This document shows, piece after piece, positions 12,626 to 24,528 of a DNA stretch of 64,000 nt. Source of the stretch: Mercurialis annua (lineage: Eukaryota > Streptophyta > Magnoliopsida > Malpighiales > Euphorbiaceae); assembly GCF_937616625.2 (NCBI RefSeq), contig NC_065573.1:21715001-21779000 (forward strand). The letters run 5' to 3'. Every line of letters begins with the position of its first letter. Position 1 is the stretch's first letter. A model generated the notes under the pieces. It was not told the origin of the DNA, searched no databases, and saw nothing but the letters and a program-made list of their open reading frames with translations. A program made the position numbers and the translations under genes.

Positions 12626-13300
12626 AAAAGATGATTAATGTTTCATCTTAAAGTTTTTGTTCTTTAATTTGGTCTCATTTATGAATACAAATGTGTACAC
12701 AAGTAATATCATAGTAAAAAAAATATTCAAGAATTTTAGCTTTTTTTGCTTATGCTTTTCTCATGCATCTTTAATATTTTTTCTGTTCCTGCTTGATTAG
12801 TTAGCTGGTTGTTAAAATAATGATGGAATTTAATTTTTAAGTTGACTTGATTATGTATTGTTTGTATGATATTGTGTATATACAGTCATTATAATAATAA
12901 AAAATAATGGGGTGCCCCATGCAATATAAGAGGTAGTAATACTGCATTTTTGGAATATATATAGGAGTGAAAATTAAGGTTTTTTCCGGTGTGCATAATT
13001 TTTTTCATTCTCTTACTATAGATGGGAAAATTTATTTTGTCTTAGTAGTAATTAATCATATCTTATTTTCTATATAAAACGAGTGAATTATATACCATAT
13101 GTTTATAAAAGTATAAAAGGACAAAATCCTGAAATTGATTGTGTTTATAGAAGTAGCATGAAGTATTTAAGGTGGATAGGGCATTTGCATATGCCTAGTT
13201 TCCAACTATTGCAATTTTTCTTGCTCATTTTAGACATTTTAGTATTTTTCAAAAATAATATTTGTTTTAGGGAAAAAATAATAATAATTTAAAGCTAAAA

Positions 13301-13304
<4 letters not shown>

Positions 13305-13342
<38 letters not shown>
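13305..13342. repeat. TA microsatellite
   Basis: An uninterrupted alternating AT/TA tract of about 38 bp lies between AAAATTA and CGGTG. Confidence 0.95.
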
Positions 13343-13347
<5 letters not shown>

Positions 13348-13541
13348 AAATTAAAAAATAAAGAAAAATAAACGAGAAATGAAAAAAATGCCTAAAGTTT
13401 TAAAAAATAACGATGAAAGAAATAGAAAATAATTCGTGACCGGAGAATAAAAACAGGAATCAGCACTGCTCGCTTTATTCCGTGCCTGCATACACTTGAG
13501 ACAAATGTGCAATTAGATGCAATTAGTAAATACTATTCTAT

Positions 13542-13715
13542 AAAAATTGAACTTTTCACTTAAAAATTATTGAGTTTATAATGATTAAGAGTTTACATAC
13601 TCATATATGAGGTTAGAAATCTTATATTAAAAATTGAACTTTTCACTTAAAAATTATTGAGTTTATAATGATTAAGAGTTTACATACTCATATATGAGGT
13701 TAGAAATCTTATATT
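13542..13715. repeat. perfect tandem duplication, 2 x 87 bp
   Basis: Two adjacent 87-bp units (13542-13628 and 13629-13715) read the same at every base I compared, from AAAAATTGAACTTTTC to AAATCTTATATT. The lack of differences points to a recent duplication, or to an assembly artefact. Confidence 0.93.
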
Positions 13716-15201
13716 ACTAATTTACTATCATTATTATATACCTTTTTTTTATTTTAAGGGATTTTTCATGTTAAAAAAAGTATTGTATTCTTAATTAAAT
13801 AATCCAAATATGGATGTTTGATATGGTGACTATAAACATATAAAAACACAAAAAATTCCAAAAACGAAATTTAGAAAGTGAGGAATAAGTTTCTTAAACT
13901 GTAGGTAGTTCTAAAATAGGGGCAGGATTTCCGTAATAATAATAAATAGAGTAATAAATAAAAAGGAAATTAGGTTGTTGTAAGTAATTAATAATTGAGA
14001 AAATGATAGTACTATGAATGATCTCATGCAACGCAAACCACAGATGCGCACGTGTAGCTACTGTGTTGATTAAATCCGACCATCGAAAACACTGACAAGA
14101 TGAGACTGATCATAGCCGTTGGTTTTAAAAATTAAGACAGTCATAATCAACTGATAGGTACAATTCCAGCGCAGAATTTTGGCGTGGTCCTTATTTACAT
14201 ATATCCTCCTTCTGCACCCTTATCGTTATAACCCTAACCTAAAATTTCAGATTTTTTTTTTTTCATTTTCCATAAAAACAATTTCAGTTTCGAATCAATT
14301 TTTATGTGTATCTTGAGCAATTTTGTATTCTAATAAATGTAGAAGAAACACTTAGATCGAATTTAATAATTATTTGTATAAATACTTTGGACCGAGTCAA
14401 ATATAATTTTCTAAAACTCCTTCATATTTAGGATTTGAAATTTGAATGATAATTTTTTTGTCATAAAAAATAGAATTTTTTTTAAAGTTTTATCATGGTT
14501 ATTTGAACGATAATTGAATGATACATAGACAATAAAATCATCTTTAAGCTTTATCATTGTTACTTTAACATAATATAATATACAGTTTATGATTGATAAA
14601 AAAAATAGAATTTAATTTTTGTGTACTTTTATGGAGTATTTTTAGTTGAATATTTTTTTATTATAATGAGCCAATGACAAAAATAATGCATAACTTAGTT
14701 CACAGTATTTAAGAGTTGATACATATTTGTATGTATGGGAAATATTAAAATTATCTTTTGAAATGTTATGGGTTAGATGATTATTATACAATAAAAACAA
14801 ATTCATATAAGAATATTAATTAAAAGTATATTCCATATAAGGAATTTGTAATTATGTATACAAGAAAACAAAAAGAAAAGAAGAGAAACCAACCCTGCAA
14901 CTCAGCTTTGCAATGTTGTAACTTGTAAGCTTTGGTAAAAAAGAAATCAAATAAAACAAATTAAAGTTGTTGATCAATTATTTTTAAATGAACATTTATT
15001 GGGTACCTTTTATCCGTCCTATAGATTTTGAATCTCTTTTCAGATAAAATGTTGAAGAAAAATACAAGAAGAGGGTACAAGTTGTTAATAGGTTATGTGT
15101 GTGAGAGTGGGAATGTCACTACCATAATTTATATTGAGTGATAGAATATTAATAATATACTATATATTATTATGTTGCAGATATAACAATTTTATTGTTA
15201 G

Positions 15202-15795
15202 TGATGGAGTCTGCCTTCTGAACCGGTGAGTGAACCTGCAAAACAGGGTAGAAGCTAACCGGACGGTGGTTGTCCGATTAACTCTCCGATGCTAAAGTCA
15301 GTCTAGAGCTTTGAGCAGCGTTTTGAGTATATGAATGTAATTGTGATTCTAGGCATACCTCGTGCTCCTTTTATAGTAGTCGAATATACCTAGTAGAGTT
15401 GTATTAGGCAAGTGAATCCTACTTTATAGGGATTCGGCAATATCGTAGAGATTCTCCTGATTTGTCGAGATCTACCTTAATCTGATAAGAGTCCTATTTA
15501 GGAACGTCTTCCTAAATAGTCTTATCTTCCTAAAGTAGAGCTTATCTTTCCATATGTAGTGTTTGTGTCCGAATAGGACAACACTTCCATAATTAGTCGA
15601 TTATCCGAATCCCGGACCTGACGCGCCTTCGGCGGATCATGTGGGATTCGGTCTTTATTAAAGTGTCACCGAATCTTAAGAGATTCGGCATCTTCTTCAT
15701 ATCTTCCGATCTTCAGGGGGAGTCCGGTATCGTCTGAGAGTGGATCTCCTGCAACTCGGCTCCATTATACTTACAATAGGATTCGGTATCCATCA
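15202..15795 (-). repeat. 3' LTR of element A
   Basis: This 594-bp LTR begins TGATGG and ends CATCA. It matches the copy at 43901-44494 except at about three positions (for example GGCATACCTCG versus GGCATATCTCG). A strong hairpin lies at 15484-15526. Confidence 0.95.
15484..15526. other. hairpin in the element A LTR
   Basis: CTATTTAGGAA (15494-15504) and TTCCTAAATAG (15509-15519) form a perfect 11-bp stem with a CGTC loop. Outside it GATAAGA (15484-15490) pairs with TCTTATC (15520-15526) across a 3-nt bulge. The same structure is in the other LTR at 44183-44225. Confidence 0.8.
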
Positions 15796-15797
15796 TT

Positions 15798-15810
15798 AGC
15801 CCCCCCGCAA
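15798..15810 (-). other. polypurine tract of element A
   Basis: On the minus strand TTGCGGGGGGGCTA lies immediately before the 3' LTR, where a plus-strand primer is expected. The purine run is short but correctly placed. Confidence 0.7.
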
Positions 15811-16333
15811 GTGAGCTGAAGTAGTTTGGTATTTATGCCTTAGTGGATTTTAGCTCTTTTGGAGCTGAGTTCTCTTATTCGTGCGAGTCGTTTTATATTC
15901 CGGGCGAGTCGTTTCATATGTTTGTGGGGGACGTTTCTTCTTTAGTAAGATTCTGTGTTGCCACGTGTCGGCATTTAATGATTCAACGGTTAATGATTCA
16001 AAAGCGTTTTGTATTTAATCTCTTTGCATTTCTTCTTTTCCCTCTTACTTACTTTTCGAATTTACTCTCATTTCTTGTAGCTATTTCCTTTTCGTTCTTC
16101 GTTTGATTATTTGATTCTTCGTGACTTGTTTTCTCCAGATTTTTCAGGTATGTTTTCTTTCGTCGTTTGGATGTTAATATGGCTTTCTTCTTTGTGTATA
16201 TTCTCCATGATTTATATTCTGGAAATTCCTTTTCTGTATTTGGTGTTCTTCGATGTGTTCTTCAACGTGTTCTTCAATATATTTTTTGTTTGATACTTAT
16301 TCTGTGTTTATGTTTGTGATTTCCTGTTCTAGG

Positions 16334-17047
16334 ATGCCTCTTAGTCGAGTGGAAGATGCATGCGCTGCTATGGCTTTTACCCGATCAAAGCTTCGTAGGG
16401 ATGAAGTCTTAGATATCTATTTTAAGTATAGCTTTCCTTTCGATTATAGGGTAATATTACCCGGTGCCGATATGGCTGCGTCCGATTCTCCAGGATCTTC
16501 TTGTAGGGCGGTTCTCTTCGAAGAGCAATTTGCTGCTGGTCTTAGGTTTCCTTTAGATTCATTTTTAGTAGAAGTGTGTAGGGATTTAAAGGTTGCCCTG
16601 AGGCAACTTTACCCTGGTACGATTAAAGTAGTGCTCGCCTTTTCGGAGGCATGTAGGCTCCGGGGCTGTGCCCCTTCTCTCAAAGTGTTATATCATTTTG
16701 TAGACTTTAGGAAGTGTGATGGTTGCTTCGTTTTCGCCCTTGGCAGAGAAGGGCGATCTCGTATTTATCTTCCTTGCCTAACCAGTCGCTGGCGAAGGCG
16801 TTTCTTTATTGTTTACCATAAATTTGCTTTTCTTCATTTTCGGATGGTTTTTCTTCTCATCAAGTTCGGAGCTGTCCTTCTCCTTTAAGTTTATCCGAGT
16901 CAAAACTTGCTTTCGACATATCTTCTTGTAGTATTGAATCGCGTCCCATTGTAGATGTCTTGGTCAATAGTCGTCTTCGGCGTCGATGGTTTCCTTTGGA
17001 GGATCCTCCTCGAGGCTTGGCGGATCTTTGCTACTCTTTTGTTCAAG
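16334..17047 (+). pseudogene. antisense extra ORF of element A, first part (Transposase_28-like)
   Basis: The plus-strand frame from ATG 16334 (MPLSRVEDACAAMAFTRSKL) carries a block resembling Pfam Transposase_28, the 'putative gypsy type transposon' family. Key words are VLFEEQFAAGLRFPLDSFLVE, a conserved VALRQLYPGTIKVVLAF segment and RWRRRFF. Despite the family name this is not an enzyme domain; its role in Tat-like elements is unknown. The first frame ends at 16888, but another frame is open from about 16830 to 17047 with coding-like composition (DVLVNSRLRRRWFPLEDPPR). So a frameshift or undetected intron lies near 16815-16835. The segment ends at CAAG|GTATATT, a donor-like site, 25 bp before element C. 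It is transcribed opposite to gag. Confidence 0.65.
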
Positions 17048-19365
17048 GTATATTAATTTGCTTAAGTTCTTTTGTAATAACCTAAATTTTTGAGTTATTA
17101 CGTGTAGTGCCACGAGGCATAATCGTAAAGATTAAGAACGAGAATATCGGATTAGGATTGGATAATAAGGACTTAGACTGAAGCGGGTCTATTGGAATTA
17201 TCGTAGAATAATAATTTAAATGGAAAATTATTATGCGATAAATTGGATTTAATCGAGACAAAAAGGGAATAAAAATAAAATAAGTTGGAAAGCCAGAGTT
17301 AATAATATTCACGTCAAGGTCCATGAAATATTATTAATAAATGATCGTCAAGTTTTGTAAGTTACGAAATCGTTTTAGAAGAAAGTTTGACGATTAATTA
17401 AGAATAAGGACTAAAGTGTAAATTAACCACTTTAAGGACTAAAGTGGACTTTTAACCACAAACTTCCGGAGAAAGTTGCGTTTTACTCTATTTTCTTAAG
17501 ATAAGAAAATAATATCGATAAAGTGGTTATCGATAGTCATTAATATAAAAATTGGACGAAAAAGTGAGAAAAAGTGTAAGTTAGCTCAAAATGGAAATTT
17601 GAGCGTTTTTGGCCAAAATTGCCAAAATAAATTATTGGAAATTAAAGATATAAGATATGGAAGTAAAATTATTTATTTGGAAATAAATAATACGGAATTT
17701 ATCGAGAATCGAATAATTAAGCAATTAGTGGACTAAATCGGACGAAAGAAAAGTTAGAAAGTTAAGCGAAAGGAGGTGGAAACTTTAAGGATTAAAAGAG
17801 GTACTTTGTCCACTTAATATCATCATTCACAAATGAATATTCATTCATTAAACACAAAAATTGCAGCAAACAAGAAGTGAATCCCGTAACTCCTCTTCCT
17901 CAAATTCTCCAAATTTTCAATCTTCCATAACTTCTTCATTTCTCAACGAAATTGAGCGATTTTTGCGGCCACGGAACGAGCGGAGAATTCTCTACACATC
18001 TATCCCAGTAAATCAAGGTGAGTTATGAGCTTGATTAAAGGACTTTGATGACGATTTGGGAGCTTGAACCATTCGGCATAGTTCATCAACCAAGGTGAGA
18101 TTCAAATTCTGGAATTGATGAGTTTTTAATGATAAAGTTGAATGATGAAACAGTTTAGGGTTCGGCAATTGTAAGAAAAATGGTGATGTTTGATGTTTGA
18201 TGATTATAGTTATGGAATAGTTTTGATATGCTTAAATAGTTGGTGAATTTTGATATGAATAAGAGGTTAGGGTTCGTCCGATGTGTTAGGAGAATGTCGT
18301 GAACTATAATGATGATAATAAGCATGAATTAAGGATTGTATAGTTGAATACAATTTGATTGTTGAATAATATTGATTGAATGATGTTTAATGGGAATTGA
18401 TTATTGTATTCGGCCAAGGAAGCGTAATTCATGTTCAAAGGAATTTGATTATGTTTAGTTGTTGATTTGCATTGGTGTTGATGTATAGAGGCTGGATTGT
18501 GTTAAAGTTAGAGTTTGGTATCGATAGGTTAACTTTGACACGTAATAATTACGATATGAATCGACGTAAATTAGTTGAGGATTTATAAAATGTTGAGCTG
18601 CAGAACAGCCATATTGCGAGAGCAATATCTCGAGTTGTATAACTCCAATTTAAGTTCCGTTTGTTGGTACGGAAACTTTGAGATGTTAACTACAATTGTC
18701 TAGCTTTAAGTTTTCTCTAATTCTGCCTCTAAGATGATCAAATTGAGCAGAACATTTTATTTCTCAGAGCAGGTCTACAGTTTTAGGACAGCCCTACGTA
18801 AAAATCTTTTGGGCTAGATTCCGACACTTTCGGGTGCGTTTCATGGTCCGAGACCTAAACGAAAGTTGAAGGCGACATTCTAAACTTTAAGAATGTCAAT
18901 TTTGTTTTGGGGTCGGACTATTTTTAGATAAGAGTTTTGTTAGCTGAAGTAGACTAGAAAATTAGCTTTTTGATAAATTAATTATACTTAGAAATTTTAT
19001 TAATTCATAGCGTTATCGAAATTGCGTAGACTCGAAGAAGCGACTATCGATAAGGCTCAAGGCGAATGGATCGAGATATCGTCGTGCTCATTTAAAGAAT
19101 TTGGATAGCAAGTGGTGAGTACACTTTAAATTACTCGCTAATATTCGTAAAGCTACGTATTTTAATACGAAAGCTATATGAATATTTTTATGTTTAAATG
19201 TATGTTCTTAAAATGCATATATATGTATGTTTTGAAAATGATGTTTTATCGTATTGTGCTATTTTGATAATAATACAAGTAAATGAAAAGAGTACATATA
19301 TCTAAACACAGGGGATGGGTAAGATAATATAATGTGAACCGAACCAAATATAAATAAAAAGAATA

Positions 19366-19434
19366 TAGTACATTCATATATGTACTATTATGCAAATATT
19401 TATAAAGAAACTTAGTACGTTCATATACGTACTA
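19366..19434. other. pair of TAGTAC hairpins with the same loop
   Basis: TAGTACAT-TCATAT-ATGTACTA (19366-19387) and TAGTACGT-TCATAT-ACGTACTA (19413-19434) each form 8-bp perfect stems with the same 6-nt loop. The stems differ by one base pair (A:T versus G:C), with both sides changed together. The same pair is in the other C LTR (26822-26890). In element B the corresponding pair (33837-33856 and 33914-33935) keeps the stems but has loops TCCTAT and TCCGAT. Confidence 0.8.
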
Positions 19435-19601
19435 TTAATCATAATAAATATACATATGTGCGTGTGTTATTAATGTATGTTGTAGAGTGTTTTGTGCATG
19501 TCATGGTCCATAAAGGATCAATACAACAGAACGAAAAATACAAAATCAACTGGAAACGTAAAATGAGAATTGTACTATGGTACAACCAATAATAAGAACT
19601 A

Positions 19602-20039
19602 AGATACGAGGTCGAACTCGGTAGAATTATCCCGGGACCCGTATCTCATCCATTCTCGATAATAGTCCTCGGGACTCATACGAAATAAAAAGTAAATATA
19701 CATCGAGAAATTGTACGAAACAAGATCGTGAAGTAATACGGAACAAACACTCCTATTAAATGACAATAGGAATTATATGAATCGACAGTTAAGTTCAAAA
19801 GACCTGCAGGGTGCAGAGTCCGAATGCAGACACGAAGGTAACTCGGTTGAATTATCTCGGGACCCGTGTCTAAGGAGTAACTCGGTTGAATTATCTCGGG
19901 ACTCCTATCGATCGTTTGGGATTGAGAAATGGTACAAGTAACTCGGTTGAATTATCTCGGGACTGTACCATATGGTTATCGGTAACTCGGTTGAACTATC
20001 TCGGGACCCAGCCATAAGGATCAAGTCACAAGAGACTTG
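19602..20039. other. hairpin array with conserved core (C, 5' LTR)
   Basis: Five modules share a core of about 26 nt that starts near AACTCGGTTGAA and ends CTCGGGAC. Each core is enclosed by its own self-complementary arms: AGATACG/CGTATCT (19602-19608, 19640-19646), AGACACG/CGTGTCT (19828-19834, 19865-19871), AGGAGT/ACTCCT (19873-19878, 19901-19906), ATGGTACA/TGTACCAT (19929-19936, 19964-19971) and ATGGTT/AGCCAT with one G-T pair (19972-19977, 20010-20015). Plain hairpins TCCTATT/AATAGGA (19751-19757, 19765-19771) and CAAGTC/GACTTG (20022-20027, 20034-20039) sit between and after them. The function is unknown. Confidence 0.85.
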
Positions 20040-20675
20040 CCAATGATTTAATTCGACTTAGAATCATGATGATATAAACTAAGATTTAAGATTCTGTCGA
20101 AAATTAATGCAACAAAACGAGAAAGAAAAATATCAACACCATAATAAGAAATCAAAGATGCCAAATACGTATAAACTATAAGTTTATGAAATAAATAAAA
20201 AGTTATGAAGGAAAGTAGAGAGGGTATGAAATATGATTTCAAAGGAGTATTTTCTATATATAAAATGGGTTTTCAATGGTTTTAACCCTTTATGTGATAT
20301 TGCGTGTAATTTGGTGAACTCACTCAGTTTTATACTGACCCCGTTGCTCCTCCCATTTTTCAGGAATAGTATGATATGATTTGGAGAGTCAAGCTTCCGA
20401 AGTTTTAATTCTCGGAAGTCATTTGTATAAGAAGAAAAAGAAGGTTTTCATTCTAGCAGTCCGCAGTAGTCTAGATATTTTAACTAGAATTTTGTATAAC
20501 GCGTTTTTAACTCTGATATTATTTGTAAATGGGGTCACATGTATTTTAATATATGAAATATGTTTTGATTTGCGAAAAAATTTACACAGGTTTTTAGGCT
20601 TGCTACGGGATTTGGAGCTACCACTCCCATTCCCTAGCGCCGGTCGCGGCTCATAAATTTGGGTCGTGACAAAGG

Positions 20676-20687
20676 TGGTATCAGAGC
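20676..20687 (+). other. primer binding site of element C
   Basis: TGGTATCAGAGC lies four bases after the 5' LTR. It is the usual plant site complementary to the 3' end of initiator methionine tRNA. Confidence 0.9.
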
Positions 20688-21959
20688 AATGGTTTAGAAT
20701 TCCTAGGCCATTGTTCTTTTATGATTGAAGTATAGGAAAGAGTCAGTTACTTCTTAGTAACTACTGCGGACTATAGGGATTTCCAGTCATGTCTTTTGAA
20801 CGTTATCATATTTTTCATCGATTTTTCAAACGTTTTACAAAGACATCCCCTCTTATATGTGCTATTAGGAGTCGAGTTAGGAGTGTGCATGAGCACAACT
20901 TATGTTTTATGTTTACTCGAGTGAGCAATACGCTTTCGAGTATCTATAGTCTGCGAAGAGTTATATACTCTCGAGACTCATATGATGTATGAATATCGTT
21001 ACAGAGAATGGTATATAAAGGATGAGATATTTATTGTTTTGCAGTGCGATCACTCAGAAGAGTGATATGCTCACAGGTATGAACACCTGTGATAACATAT
21101 ACGATATGTGAAATGTGTGTTTGTGATTGGTTGTTATTTATAGAACTTGCGGTTATTGATTAGATGCTACTTAATTTTGCTAAGTCTATAGCGAGCGGAA
21201 TGCTCGTGAGACTTAAAATACGCGAATTAGCCGAAGAAAATCTAGGTGACACTGATTTTCTTGGGATTTGATCAACATACGTTGTTTATAGGTATGCGTA
21301 GAGTATGAATAGAACATGTTATGACTAGATGTTCTTGATGTTTGCTAACTCTAGGTTTAGCAGAATGATCGCAAGACTTAGGATACGATGCGTAGCCAAA
21401 GAAAATCTAGGTGACACAGATTTTCTTTGAACTCGATCAACATAGATGCTCTTAGCCATGATAGTAATACGCGTAGAACATATACAAAACAATGATTTGC
21501 TAAGTCTATAATGCATAAAAACACTTCTAAGACTTGCAATATGAGACGTAATCATAGAAGGCCTAAAGGAAGGAGACTTTCCTTAGGTCTAATTTAAGTG
21601 GATAATGGTTAGTTGTGATGACTAGTATGTAGTATATTTTAAGGAATTCATCGAGATTCCTTTATATATCCGTCATACTATGAACAAAGAGTTATTCGAA
21701 CATGTGCCATTGCACAGTAAGTGCATAAGGCCCCGAGATGAAGCCAGAAGTAACGAAAGAAAATGTAAACCAGTCCATTTGGCCTGTAGAGGCCAGGGAT
21801 AAGACGAAGCTTAGAGGAACCTAGTATTGACAAAGTGAGAATGTACAGGCACCAGGAGTGCCGTAACAACCTAGCGATGATAGTAATCAGTTAACAATAG
21901 GAGTAACTGATATGCAGAGCTGTATGCTAATAATAAGATAGTGATACAAGGACAATATC

Positions 21960-23350
21960 AATATGAAGAGGAAATATGCAAGGTAGAGATCTGATATTGG
22001 CATAAATGAAGTTAAGATTAAAGGAGTTTGGTGGATTGAACGATGCGTTAGATTTTCTAGATGGAGCGGAGCTAATTGCTCGTAATCTTCAAGTGGACAA
22101 AGGATAAACGGTAAAATCAATAGAGGTATCGATGAAAGGTTCAACCAAAGATTGGTTTCGACAAGTAATTGAACCGATAAAGGGTCAAACAGTATGGATG
22201 GAGTTAGTGACCCGATTTAGGTAATTCTTTTTACTGTTTGCTTTAATTAAGGACAAGCAAGAAAAGTAAATATTGTTAACTCGAGGAGACAAACCAGTCC
22301 AAAGATAGGTTATCGAGTTTAATCGATTAAGTGGATTCGCTCACGACTTAATGATAGATTAAGTGTGAGTCTATACAAGAATCATGGAATGATTAGAACC
22401 ACAATCTATGGAAAGATGGACCTAGAACGATAGAGAGAAGTTATTCAGCTTGTCAACAGTGTTAGACAATTGGAAAATGCACTGGTCCATTCTGAAGAAG
22501 GTCAAATAAGAAGTAAATATATGAAGTATGAATATCACATGTTTGGATAAATGAGTAAGATGTTAATGATAAGCATGACCCAAGAGTTAATGTTATAGTT
22601 AATAGTAACCTAAAGGACGAATTTCCCTTGTTGCGAATAGTAAGGATACAGTGAGAAGGGAAGCAAAATCCTAAAGGAAATTGATGCAAATAAGTTATAA
22701 GGTGCCAATATGGTGGCAAGGAGGATTCGAACACGATAGTGATCAGGAGGATCGGGATATCGTAAAGATTGTAAAGGACGTTAACAAATTCCATAGGAAT
22801 TGGCAAAGCTCCCCGCAAGGATAAGGAGATAGACTCGAATAAATAGAAGATAGTGGGTTAACATACCCGAAAGTCGATAAGCGAGATAAGTAACAGGAAT
22901 GGAAGTAATGAAACTGTTAAATGCAGCATATGGTAAGAAAGGTTGAATGAATCGAGAAACTCATTGGGAATGAGTAAACGAAGTGTATCACATAGACCAT
23001 AAGATACAATGAAAGTTAATACGAGGAATATAATAGGAGATGATAAAAAAAAAATGATAAAAGTGAAAAGACCAAAAGGCGATGCAACTAGACTCATAAG
23101 AACGATAGACAAGGGAAGGCAGCCAAGAGGGCTAGCATTATCAGTCCATCTTCGGAACAAAGAAGTTCCAACCTTGCAAATCCCATGTGCCCGCAATGCG
23201 GCAGAAGTCACTTGGGTAAAGGTCAAACTATGATAGATATATGCAGTCGGTGTGGACAACAAGGTCATTATGGTAAGGAATACTCACATTCCGTGTAGTG
23301 GAATACCACGGATGACACGAATCAAGTGTCTCCTGAATGACATAGTTCTC
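21960..23350 (+). pseudogene. decayed gag of element C
   Basis: Plus-strand fragments are homologous to the gag of element D: NDALDFLDGAELIARNLQ, VSMKGSTKDWFR, LVTRFR and FNRLSGFAHDL. They are interrupted by stops, for instance directly after LVTRFR, after DKPVQR and after AHDLMID. A CCHC-type remnant (CSRCGQQGHYGKE, about 23244-23282) follows a C-P-Q-C-G-R-S-H block. No protease, reverse transcriptase or integrase motif follows before the 3' LTR. The protein cannot be made from this copy. Element B has stops at the same places. Confidence 0.8.
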
Positions 23351-24515
23351 GTGATAGTTTCTGGTTAGATACAACCAGATAGACTACGTAGTCGAAGCGA
23401 ACATCGTGAAGTCCGAACGCTAGAAGCTCAATAGCAACCAGACCTTTTGAGCTAGTCTAGTGTAAACACGAACGCTTAGGGTGTACTCTTCGAACGACGT
23501 CGGAAGCAGACGAATAGAACTACATCTTTTCATATGCAAAAGATGTATATAAATTGCGAACGATAGAACGATAATCGATAGATAGTGCAGAGTCTTATGT
23601 CGATAGAAACTTACGTAAAACCCATTTTGTGAAAAGAAAAGCATTTGATCGAAATGAAATGTTTTGAAAAGACATAATTGTGCCCGGACACAAATCATAA
23701 AAGCATCGCATTGACACGAATAGAATTGCATCACTACATCCATATTGCATTCATTATTAGAACATGCATCATATACATTGTGTATGTCTGTAAAAAAAAA
23801 GGAGTGTCATTGCAACTCTTGTGATGAGAGAAGTCATCACACCGGTGCACAATTATGACATGATTTGAGAAATGAAAAGTATCGTGATTTTAAACGGATG
23901 AGTTTTCAAACGTAAGTAAGCTCAGACAGGGACTCTGTATATAGAGGCATAGGACAAGACTGATCATCTTGTTAGGCCTATATAAGAACGTTCGTATGTA
24001 GAACGGCGAATAGTATAACGCGATGTGAAATGTATCGTAATTTGAATTGTAAATCTTTAAAGCAGTCTCGTATGTTGAATACGAAGACGTCGACGCTACT
24101 TTACACGTTTGTAAAGTAATAGCGACCGCACTTAAAGTAAGAGCGAGAGTACCTCGAGAATGGGGGAATCGAACATAGAAGTTAGTTACAAAAGAGACGT
24201 GAATCCACGTGCAAGAAGATATTATTGTAGTCGATCGAAGAAGAAGGGACTGATTCATAATGATTATGAATCAAGCAGTAATAAGATGGTTAGGATTGTT
24301 AGCATAAGAATTTACTCGATAAGTATATCGAGATACTTTCATCTAGGAATAGTAATAGATTAAAGACCGTATGAACCTAACTGTAAAGTCAACAGTTAGT
24401 GAATGATTAATCAGAGTATCGCAGCGGAAGTGTGGAAGGAAAGAATGATAAGGTATGATTAAGGATTAGTCAAGTGATATTAGAAGATTATGAAAATTCG
24501 AGGACGAATTTTTGT

Positions 24516-24527
24516 AAGGGGGGAAGA
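24516..24527 (+). other. polypurine tract of element C
   Basis: AAGGGGGGAAGA lies one base before the 3' LTR and is preceded by AATTCGAGGACGAATTTTT. That motif is shared with elements B and D. Confidence 0.88.
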
Positions 24528-24528
24528 T

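Larger units (their letters stand above)
12626..15201. other. gene-free DNA between the OVATE gene and element A
   Basis: The first 200-300 bp presumably contain the OVATE 3' UTR; no clear AATAAA-type signal stands out. The rest is AT-rich with a TA microsatellite and a perfect 87-bp tandem duplication. No further gene is supported. Confidence 0.6.
17073..20671 (+). repeat. 5' LTR of element C
   Basis: This 3599-bp LTR is almost identical to 24529-28127. It contains an A/T-rich first half, donor-like AAG|GTGAGT at about 18016 and AAG|GTGAGA at about 18093, two TAGTAC hairpins (19366-19434), the five-module hairpin array (19602-20015) and the segment CTGACCCCGTTGCTCCTCCC also found in related form in element D. 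The small open frames inside it recur in the other LTR copies and are not genes. Confidence 0.95.

Noticed and set aside
19839..20010. CRISPR-like array of regularly spaced repeats
   Set aside because: The spacing is irregular, the 'spacers' form arms with each other, the sequence is plant nuclear DNA and no cas genes exist.
23009..23268. Host zinc-finger gene on either strand
   Set aside because: The Cys/His words are the zinc-knuckle remnant of the element gag and are shared with element B; the minus-strand frames here are shadows.
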